Source: Prevotella sp. | GTDB taxonomy: Bacteria > Bacteroidota > Bacteroidia > Bacteroidales > Bacteroidaceae | Direction: 5' to 3' | NCBI GenBank assembly: GCA_015060485.1 | Contig: SUYI01000009.1 | Coordinates: 30,695-94,694, forward strand | Length of the DNA stretch: 64,000 bases | Shown: piece after piece, positions 58,113-64,000 of the stretch | Layout: each line of letters opens with the position of its first letter | Numbering within the stretch: the first letter of the stretch is position 1 | The notes under the pieces: generated by a model | What the model was told of the DNA's origin: nothing | The model's input: the letters and a program-made list of their open reading frames with translations, nothing else | Databases searched by the model: none | Position numbers and translations under genes: made by a program

Positions 58113-59367
58113 GCGGAATGAGGAACGACAGGTTCGTGGCTGGCAGTCCGAACAGTGTGACGTCACTTTGGATGATGGCAGCCTGAATGGGTGGGAAAAA
58201 CGCCCCGCCCAGTAAGGCTATGATGAGTCCGGCACCGGCAATCTTGATATTCTCGCCAATGCCGCGTAGTGCCAGGCCATAGATGGTGGGGAACATCAAC
58301 GACAGGCAGATGCTGACAGCTACCAGGCAATAGAGGCCGTTGCGGTCGGTGAACGTAATGACGCCAAAGAGTGCTACCATGCCGATGATGGCCATCGTCG
58401 ATAGCATTCGTTCGGGCGCGAACCACCGTATGAGCCACGTGCAGATGAAACGGCTGGCCGCAAAGAGACACAAGGCGATGATGTTGAATTTCTGAGCCGT
58501 CAGTTCCGCGTTCTGTTCCGCCATACCCTCGACCATGAAAACCCGTGAACCATATTGTATGATAAATGTCCAGCAAGCTATTTGTGCTCCTGTGTAGAAG
58601 AACTCTGCCACGACACCTTCTCGGTAGTTTTTCTTTTGTATCAGTTCGCCGATAACCGTTCGGAATTCCTTCTGTGTGTCGGCAAAGTCGATATGTGGCA
58701 TCCGTGTGAGCCAGATAACCACCATGATGAGCAGTACGACGGCCCCAATGAAAATGTAGGGTTGGATGAGCACGCCCAAATCGTGGTCCTTGATGATGTC
58801 GAACTGTTGTTGTGGTATGTGTAGCCGCTCCTGCGAGTCCATCGCATTGATTTGCGAATGCACGGCCATGGCCAGGAACATTCCTGCCACGGATCCCAGT
58901 GCATTAAAGGCCTGTGCGGCATTCAGCCGCTGAATTCCCGACTGCTCAGGTCCCATGCAGTATATGTACGGATTGCAGCTCGTCTCCATAAACGACAGTC
59001 CGCAAGTCATGACGAAGTACGACATCAGGAAGGGGTAGAATGCTCCTATAGCCTTGGCGGGCAGAAAGAACAATGTCCCTGCGGCATACAGTGCGAGTCC
59101 CAGTATGACGCCCCATTTGAAGGAGAAGCGCCTGATGAACAGGGCAGCGGGTAAGGCCATCAGAAAGTATCCGAGGTTAAAGACCACGGGCACCAGTGTG
59201 CTTTCCGTCGTGCTGATGCGGAATATCTTTGAGAATGTTCCCACCATGGGCGTCGTGACGTTGTTGGCAAACCCCCAGAGTGCGAAACAGGCTGTTATCA
59301 GCACAAAGGCAGGCAGGAAATGTGGGGTATTGCCGAATGCAAAAGTCTTGTTTTCTAGTAGTTTCAT
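58036..59367 (-). CDS. fucP: L-fucose:proton symporter FucP-like MFS transporter
   Basis: 443 residues from ATG 59367 (MKLLENKTFAFGNTPHFLPA). Twelve membrane segments of the FucP/GluP subfamily: FALWGFANNVTTPMVGTFSK, FFLPAKAIGAFYPFLMSYFV, GLSFMETSCNPYIYCMGPEQ, RLNAAQAFNALGSVAGMFLA and CLSLMFPTIYGLALRGIGEN. FMETSxNPY with the acidic residue is diagnostic. Imports fucose, or related deoxy sugars/hexoses, for the divergently encoded Fkp. The ORF extension to 59655 runs through the fkp gene and is rejected. Overlaps the YfhO 3' end by 77 nt. Confidence 0.88.
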   Translation of the reverse strand: MKLLENKTFAFGNTPHFLPAFVLITACFALWGFANNVTTPMVGTFSKIFRISTTESTLVPVVFNLGYFLMALPAALFIRRFSFKWGVILGLALYAAGTLFFLPAKAIGAFYPFLMSYFVMTCGLSFMETSCNPYIYCMGPEQSGIQRLNAAQAFNALGSVAGMFLAMAVHSQINAMDSQERLHIPQQQFDIIKDHDLGVLIQPYIFIGAVVLLIMVVIWLTRMPHIDFADTQKEFRTVIGELIQKKNYREGVVAEFFYTGAQIACWTFIIQYGSRVFMVEGMAEQNAELTAQKFNIIALCLFAASRFICTWLIRWFAPERMLSTMAIIGMVALFGVITFTDRNGLYCLVAVSICLSLMFPTIYGLALRGIGENIKIAGAGLIIALLGGAFFPPIQAAIIQSDVTLFGLPATNLSFLIPLICLAMVAWYGHRAYVRHSIRGTEE

Positions 59368-59391
59368 CTTGTAGGCTTCTTTATTTTTCGA

Positions 59392-59429
59392 CAAAGGTAG
59401 TGTTTTTTTGCTAAAAATTACTATCTTTG
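59392..59429. promoter_or_regulatory. Divergent promoters of fucP and fkp
   Basis: TACCTTTG on the minus strand (59392-59399) for fucP and TATCTTTG on the plus strand (59422-59429) for fkp, 22 nt apart, suggesting coordinated control. Confidence 0.65.
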
Positions 59430-59446
59430 CACAAAAATCTGTCGAT

Positions 59447-62029
59447 ATGATGAAAAAACTGCTTTCTTTGCCCCCCAATCTGGTGGATTGTTTCCATGAA
59501 GTGACCGGTCTTTCGCGTGACGAATACTTTTGTACCTGTGACCCCATAGGCCACCGGCTGGGGTCGGGTGGTGGCACTGCGTGGGTGCTCCAGCAGGCCG
59601 CTGAGTGGCTGCATGGCGAGCGGTGCATCATTCTGCATGCTGGCGGACAAAGCAAGCGCCTGCCCGCCTATGCTGTCAGCGGAAAGGTGCTGACGCCCAT
59701 TCCGGTGTTCCGTTGGGAACGCGGCCAGCGTTTGTCGCAGACTTTGTTGGACCTCCAGTTGCCGCTCTATGAACGGATGATGGAACAGGCCCCTGCGCGG
59801 CTCACGACGATGGTGGTCAGTGGCGATGTCTATATCCGTGCTGCCGAGCGCCTGGGCGAGATTCCCGATGCCGATGTGGTGTGCTACGGACTGTGGCTCG
59901 ACGCTTCCGTAGCCAAGAATCATGGCGTCTTCGTCAGCGACCGCCGCACGCCTAACGTGCTGAAGCAGATGCTGCAGAAACCGTCGACAGAACGGCTCAC
60001 CGAGCTGCTGAAAGACCATTTCTACCTCACTGATATCGGCATCTGGATGCTCTCCGACCGTGCCGTACGCCTGCTCATGCAGCGCAGCACTGATCCCAGC
60101 GGCAAAACCGCAGGGCACGATAACTGTCAACTAAAGGAGTACGACCTCTATTCTGAGTTTGGCTGTGCGTTGGGAACTGATCCTACCATCGACGACCCGG
60201 AACTGCGCGGGCTCAGCGTCGCTGTCGTTCCCTTGCCAGGGGGTGAATTCTATCATTTCGGCACTTCCCGCGAGATGATTTCCTCGACGGTGGCTATTCA
60301 GAACATCGTCAACGACCAGCGCGACATCATGCATCACGACCGCAAGCCACACCCCAGCATCTTTACCCAGAATGCCATTACGCACTACCGGTTCACGGAG
60401 GATAACTACAACATCTGGATCGAGAACAGCTTTGTGGGTCCTCGCTGGACGCTGTCGCACGACAATGTGGTGACCGGTGTGCCCGAGAACGACTGGGACA
60501 TCACGCTCGCACCCGGCGAGTGTATCGACGTCGTGCCTGTGGGCGACAGCGACTACGAGGTGCGCCGCTATCGCATCGACGAGCCTGTCAACAGCAACGA
60601 GCTGGCCGAGCGTGCCAACCTGCGCCGGCTGTTTGCCCAGCGCAACACGTTCCGCAGTCAGAACTGGCCCGCTTTGGCCCGCAACTGGCCACACAGCGTC
60701 TTCTACCAGCTGGACCTCGACGACGCTGCCCGTGAGTTCCGTCGTTGGCAGATTCCCATGCCGGAGCCGCTGGCTGCCGATGCTCCCCTGATGACGCGCA
60801 TCCATGATGCCATGTTCCGGGGCGACAGCAACGGGGCGTTCTCGCTGCTTCGCGAGGGTATTCTCTCACCTCTCACCTCTCACTGCTCACCTCTTTGCGT
60901 TCCCCGTCTCTCTGTCTATCCCGACCAAATTGTCTGGGGACGCTCGCCGGTACGCATCGATTTGGCGGGTGGCTGGACCGACACACCGCCCTATTGCCTG
61001 ATGGAGGGTGGGGCAGTGGTCAACATCGCCATCGAGCTGAACGGACAGCCGCCCCTGCAGGCTTACGTCAAGCCATGCCCGGTGCCGCATATCGTGTTGC
61101 GCAGCATTGACCTCGGTGCCATCGAGGTCGTCGAGACCTACGAACAACTGGCTGAATATAATAAGGTGGGCTCGCCGTTCTCCATCCCCAAGGCGGCACT
61201 GGTGTTGGCAGGCTTCCAACCCGGATTCTCGCAACAGACCTATGCGTCGTTGCGCCAACAGCTTGAGGCCTTCGGAGCAGGCATCGAACTGACGCTGCTT
61301 TCTGCCGTTCCCGCGGGCAGCGGGCTGGGCACGTCGAGCATTCTTGCCTCAACAGTACTGGGCGCCGTCAGCGACTTCTGCGGACTGGGCTGGGACAAGA
61401 ACGAGATAGGGCGTCGCACCCTCGTGCTCGAACAGCTGCTGACCACCGGCGGCGGCTGGCAAGACCAGTTCGGAGGCGTCTTGGGCGGTGTGAAACTGCT
61501 GGAGACGCAGCGTGGCTTCGACCAGAATCCCTTGGTGCGCTGGCTGCCCGATGGCCTCTACACCCAACCCGAGTATGCCCAGTGTCATCTGCTGTACTAT
61601 ACCGGCGTGACACGAACGGCGAAGAAGATTCTGGCAGAAATCGTGCGCCGCATGTTCCTCAATCATGGTGACGAGATTCGCCAGCTGCGTGCTATGAAGG
61701 CCCATGCGCACGATATGTACGACACCATGCAGCGTCAGGACTTCCAGCGCATGGGACAGCTCATCCGTACGACGTGGCAGCAGAACCAGCTCATCGACAG
61801 CGGCACCAATCCCGACAGCGTGCGCCAGATTACCAGCCTCGTCGACGACCTCTGCCTGGGCTATAAGCTGCCTGGTGCCGGTGGCGGTGGCTATCTCTAT
61901 ATGGTGGCGAAGGACCCCGAGGCAGCCGCCCGTATCAAGCAGACGCTGCTCGCTGCCCAGCCCAATGCCAACGCCCGCTTCGTCGACATGACGCTCTCCG
62001 AAAAAGGCCTGCAAGTCAGTAGGAGCTAA
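59447..62029 (+). CDS. fkp: Bifunctional fucokinase / fucose-1-phosphate guanylyltransferase
   Basis: 860 residues from ATG 59447. Turns free L-fucose into GDP-fucose for capsule and glycoprotein glycans (known from Bacteroides Fkp). N-terminal guanylyltransferase: LGSGGGTAWVLQQAAEWLHG (nucleotide loop), LHAGGQSKRLPAYAVSGKVL, then a beta-helix (SIFTQNAITHYRFTEDNYNI, GPRWTLSHDNVVTGVPENDW). C-terminal GHMP kinase: GRSPVRIDLAGGWTDTPPYC, LLSAVPAGSGLGTSSILAST and KLPGAGGGGYL. Between the halves, LSPLTSHCSPLCV (~475-487) is encoded by a CTCACCTCTCAC repeat (60862-60898), a repeat-derived linker. Paired divergently with fucP; the 3' end overlaps the GSCFA gene by 14 nt. Confidence 0.94.
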   Translation: MMKKLLSLPPNLVDCFHEVTGLSRDEYFCTCDPIGHRLGSGGGTAWVLQQAAEWLHGERCIILHAGGQSKRLPAYAVSGKVLTPIPVFRWERGQRLSQTLLDLQLPLYERMMEQAPARLTTMVVSGDVYIRAAERLGEIPDADVVCYGLWLDASVAKNHGVFVSDRRTPNVLKQMLQKPSTERLTELLKDHFYLTDIGIWMLSDRAVRLLMQRSTDPSGKTAGHDNCQLKEYDLYSEFGCALGTDPTIDDPELRGLSVAVVPLPGGEFYHFGTSREMISSTVAIQNIVNDQRDIMHHDRKPHPSIFTQNAITHYRFTEDNYNIWIENSFVGPRWTLSHDNVVTGVPENDWDITLAPGECIDVVPVGDSDYEVRRYRIDEPVNSNELAERANLRRLFAQRNTFRSQNWPALARNWPHSVFYQLDLDDAAREFRRWQIPMPEPLAADAPLMTRIHDAMFRGDSNGAFSLLREGILSPLTSHCSPLCVPRLSVYPDQIVWGRSPVRIDLAGGWTDTPPYCLMEGGAVVNIAIELNGQPPLQAYVKPCPVPHIVLRSIDLGAIEVVETYEQLAEYNKVGSPFSIPKAALVLAGFQPGFSQQTYASLRQQLEAFGAGIELTLLSAVPAGSGLGTSSILASTVLGAVSDFCGLGWDKNEIGRRTLVLEQLLTTGGGWQDQFGGVLGGVKLLETQRGFDQNPLVRWLPDGLYTQPEYAQCHLLYYTGVTRTAKKILAEIVRRMFLNHGDEIRQLRAMKAHAHDMYDTMQRQDFQRMGQLIRTTWQQNQLIDSGTNPDSVRQITSLVDDLCLGYKLPGAGGGGYLYMVAKDPEAAARIKQTLLAAQPNANARFVDMTLSEKGLQVSRS
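60862..60898 (+). repeat. CTCTCACCTCTCAC repeat inside fkp
   Basis: TCTCACCTCTCACCTCTCAC followed by TGCTCACCTC, in frame at the junction of the two Fkp catalytic halves. Same style as GAGGTGAGAGGTAAGAG after the first M6 gene (14724-14740). Confidence 0.7.
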
Positions 62030-62942
62030 TTTTGTATTTCTTTTTGAATGCTGCCAGGCGTTCGTGCGTCTGCTGCATGAAACGCAGATATTCCTCCGAC
62101 TCCGCGTTGAAGGGGCGGTGCGTCAGTGCCTGTCTGATGGGGCGCCACTCGTCCATGAAGGCCGTGGCCTCGTCGCTGAAACACCACCCGACGAGCCGCT
62201 CCCAGATGTAGTCCACCGCCTGTTCCGACACGTGCAGCATGTCGGCAGCGTAAAACCGGTAGTCGCGCAGCTCGTCCATCACGATTTCGTAGGCCGGGAA
62301 GTAGTGAAGATGTCCGATGCCCGACGTCTGACGTAAGAGTTTCTCTATCGCCAGCAGCAGCGTGGCCTTCGACAGCTGGCTCTCGTGGTATCCGTATTTA
62401 CGGTAGCGGATGGGGCTCACCGTCATCACCACCTGCACATCCTTCCGCTGGGCCTGCAGCAGCTCTGCTGCCTTCCGCAGATAGTCAGCACACTCGTCCA
62501 CCGTCAGCTGCTCTTCCTCGAACAGCGCGGCAGGGCGCTTCTCGCAGTTGTCCACTATCTCGCCCGTCTCCTTCAGCCGGTACACGTGGTTCGTCCCCAG
62601 CGTCAGGAACACCGTCTTAAATGAAGAATGAAGAGTGAAGAATGAAGAATTTGCTTCCGCCCTGCCATTTTTCATTTCTTCATTTTCATTTCCTTCATTT
62701 CTTTCATTTCCTTCATTCCTTTCATTTCCTTCATTCCTTTCATTTCTCATTCGCTCCAGTGTGTGCAGGATGCTCGCGGGATTGTACATCGTGCCGTACG
62801 GATTCACCGTTGCAGGGAAACCGTTCTCCTTGAACCGCCGCCCTATCTCGCTGGCAAAGCACGACCCTACCAGCACGACCTCCTCGCAGGCTCCTATCCG
62901 GAACCCCGCCCGTCCTGTCTCCACTCTCGTCCTGAACTCCAT
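62016..62942 (-). CDS. GSCFA-family protein with repeat-derived insert
   Basis: 308 residues. GSCFA domain (SGNH-hydrolase-like, frequent in Bacteroidota): VLVGSCFASEIGRRFKENGF gives the family name, then NPYGTMYNPASIL, TLGTNHVYR, VVMTVSPIRYRKYG and HYFPAYEIVMDELRDYRFYA. Esterase or acyl-hydrolase activity is suspected for the family; substrate unknown. Residues ~65-109 (RNERNEGNERNEGNE, KNGRAEANSSFFTLHSSFK) are low-complexity and encoded by the family C repeat at 62610-62755; the domain resumes cleanly with TVFLTLGTNH. 13 nt before the barrel gene on the same strand, probably co-transcribed. Overlaps fkp by 14 nt at the 3' ends. Confidence 0.85.
   Translation of the reverse strand: MEFRTRVETGRAGFRIGACEEVVLVGSCFASEIGRRFKENGFPATVNPYGTMYNPASILHTLERMRNERNEGNERNEGNERNEGNENEEMKNGRAEANSSFFTLHSSFKTVFLTLGTNHVYRLKETGEIVDNCEKRPAALFEEEQLTVDECADYLRKAAELLQAQRKDVQVVMTVSPIRYRKYGYHESQLSKATLLLAIEKLLRQTSGIGHLHYFPAYEIVMDELRDYRFYAADMLHVSEQAVDYIWERLVGWCFSDEATAFMDEWRPIRQALTHRPFNAESEEYLRFMQQTHERLAAFKKKYKISSY
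62610..62755 (-). repeat. Family C repeat inserted in the GSCFA gene
   Basis: GAAGAATGAAGAATTTGCTT..CCG..CCATTTTTCATTTCTTC followed by six or more CTTTCATTTCCTTCATT units. Shares its core with 55459-55560 and is translated in frame as ~45 residues. Confidence 0.8.
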
Positions 62943-62955
62943 CGTTAGCTAATTT

Positions 62956-63687
62956 TTACAGATGGAAACGATAACCCAAAGTGATGCTAAGATAACGATG
63001 CTTGGCGTTGTCCGGATTCTCTGTCTTGTCCATCTTGGTCAGTCCGAAATAGTAGCGGGCATCGAGCGACACGTTCTTGTATTCATACGACAAGCCCACA
63101 GGAATGCCAAAGTCGACAGACTTGCAGACATCTGTCAGCGTAACAGAACCGTATGTAACGACTAGTGTGTTTTCATACATCTCTTGTACCGTATTGGGAT
63201 CCAGCGCCGATGGGGATATTTTTATGGTGGCATTTGTGACATCCGTTTTCGTTTTGTCGTTCACCAACAATCCTAATTGGACACCTGCACTGAAGGAAAG
63301 TCCGCGAAGCGAAGGAATGTAGAACCGGGCCATCAGCGGAATGTTTAGGTAGTCTGCATGCAGATAGCCATCCAACTCTGATTTCGAGTAAAGGATTTCA
63401 TCGTTATCCAATGGTGTTATTGTAGTAACGACCCCGTCAATATTCGCACCCTGTTGCGAATACATCAGTCCCAGCGACAGTCCCAGCCAGTCGTTCACAC
63501 CGTACTCACCCTCGACACCAGCCGTAAACCTGACCTTGGCATGATATATATCCTCAATAGTCGGTGTTCCGAACGTCGAGATGTTAATACCCGCCATGGG
63601 CTTGATAGAAAACGTACCTTTCTGGTTCTGTGCCTCGGCCAGCGTGGCAAAGCATACTAATGCAAGTAATATCAGTTTCTTCATCAT
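62956..63687 (-). CDS. Outer-membrane beta-barrel protein (PorT/OMP_b-brl family)
   Basis: 243 residues: signal peptide (MMKKLILLALVCFATLAEAQ), then an eight-strand-type barrel with alternating residues (GTFSIKPMAGINISTFGTPT, GVEGEYGVNDWLGLSLGLMY, SFSAGVQLGLLVNDKTKTDV, SLDARYYFGLTKM) and the terminal signature HRYLSITLGYRFHL, ending in an aromatic-type strand recognised by BAM. Function unknown; such barrels are structural or adhesion proteins. ATG 63687 or 63684. Promoter TATATTTG at 63777-63784 (minus strand), and a perfect hairpin in the leader. Confidence 0.85.
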   Translation of the reverse strand: MMKKLILLALVCFATLAEAQNQKGTFSIKPMAGINISTFGTPTIEDIYHAKVRFTAGVEGEYGVNDWLGLSLGLMYSQQGANIDGVVTTITPLDNDEILYSKSELDGYLHADYLNIPLMARFYIPSLRGLSFSAGVQLGLLVNDKTKTDVTNATIKISPSALDPNTVQEMYENTLVVTYGSVTLTDVCKSVDFGIPVGLSYEYKNVSLDARYYFGLTKMDKTENPDNAKHRYLSITLGYRFHL

Positions 63688-63731
63688 CGTATTTTGTTTT
63701 TTGTATTTTGTGATTACGGGGTCGGTTCTTC

Positions 63732-63762
63732 AGTATGACGGGTACCTGGTACCCGTCATACT
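63732..63762. repeat. Perfect 15-bp inverted repeat in the leader of the barrel gene
   Basis: AGTATGACGGGTACC - T - GGTACCCGTCATACT, arms exact with a single-base centre. Between the promoter (63777-63784, minus strand) and the ATG (63687), so it is transcribed as a hairpin in the 5' leader. Confidence 0.85.
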
Positions 63763-63776
63763 TCGTTTTGATGCAG

Positions 63777-63784
63777 CAAATATA
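63777..63784 (-). promoter_or_regulatory. Promoter of the barrel gene
   Basis: TATATTTG on the minus strand. A second match TACTTTTG lies further upstream at 63855-63862 (minus strand). Confidence 0.55.
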
Positions 63785-64000
63785 CGGACTTTATTCTTAT
63801 TATCCAAATAATTCGCCACTTTTCTTCATTTTTGCATTTTTTTGAAAACGCCTGCAAAAGTACAAACTTATTCACAAACCACCAAGAAAATGTTGAATTA
63901 CTTACGCAGAAAAACTCAAATTCGGATCACGGGGACTCTAATTTTGCGCTCTGATAGAATATATCAGTGAAGAATTTGCTTAATCACGGCCAAATCCTTA
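63785..64000. other. AT-rich right end; possible C-terminal fragment
   Basis: No complete gene. Minus-strand bases 63999-63964 read KDLAVIKQILH then stop, which could be the last residues of a gene entering from the right; too short to be sure. Confidence 0.35.

Noticed and set aside
1..64000. tRNA or rRNA genes
   Set aside because: No T-loop (GTTCGAATC-type) with acceptor stem and no rRNA signature seen by eye; a tRNAscan run would settle it.

Overview
The window looks like a chromosomal segment of a Bacteroidota bacterium, most likely Prevotellaceae (Prevotella/Segatella type). The reasons are the recurrent Bacteroidota promoter signature TAnnTTTG upstream of most operons, very few Shine-Dalgarno sequences, and the gene content: a TonB-dependent receptor with lipoproteins, secreted M6 proteases, pectinolytic PL1/CE8 and GH43 enzymes, bifunctional Fkp, GSCFA protein and BT4734-type primase/helicase. 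The genus is an inference; no rRNA or tRNA gene was seen.

Region 1 (1-5.9 kb, AT-richer) is a defence-like island. It holds the 3' end of an unknown gene, an SF2 helicase and a DNA methyltransferase in one overlapping operon (restriction-modification-like). Convergent with it is an AbiEi/AbiEii type IV toxin-antitoxin pair. An unrecognised overlapping gene pair (4846-5923) follows; its two proteins share a short motif.

Region 2 (6.3-12.4 kb) is a compact replication/lysis module: KilAC-like protein, small unknown proteins, BT4734/VirE-type primase-helicase and M15 peptidase. No integrase or structural gene is visible. It is peppered with palindromic repeats that are translated in frame inside the proteins.

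Region 3 (12.5-17.3 kb) has two tandem paralogous secreted M6 metalloproteases. Region 4 (17.5-21.3 kb) is a uronate operon: a GatC-like permease without PTS partners, a KduI isomerase carrying a signal peptide, and an ExuT-like MFS carrier. It probably works with the secreted PL1-CE8 and PL1 pectinases at 28.6-33.6 kb.

Between them (21.3-28.5 kb) lie a nitroreductase, a stand-alone homologue of the class II ribonucleotide reductase C-terminus, folB, a SPOR-amidase, an MCE/MlaD protein, dnaA and a secreted protein. From 33.6 to 37.4 kb come mnmA, a DUF308 membrane protein, udk and a secreted EEP-family nuclease.

From 37.5 to 46.6 kb: TonB-dependent receptor, two OB-fold (DUF5689-type) lipoproteins (one with a near-identical ~380-nt internal duplication), a GH43 lipoprotein, L31 (rpmE2) and a DNA/RNA non-specific endonuclease lipoprotein. 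The EEP nuclease, receptor, OB-fold lipoproteins and nuclease could form an extracellular nucleic-acid scavenging system. The rest is mostly core: GPx and TrxB, a membrane-anchored AraC regulator with a degenerate kinase domain, an SSS symporter, TrpB2, Hsp20, a BASS transporter, luxS and mtn (activated-methyl cycle), YfhO, divergent fucP and fkp (fucose salvage to GDP-fucose), GSCFA and an outer-membrane barrel.

The most notable cross-cutting signal is that at least eight ORFs carry in-frame inserts derived from several dispersed palindromic or low-complexity repeat families. This resembles the palindromic elements of Rickettsia that insert into protein genes.
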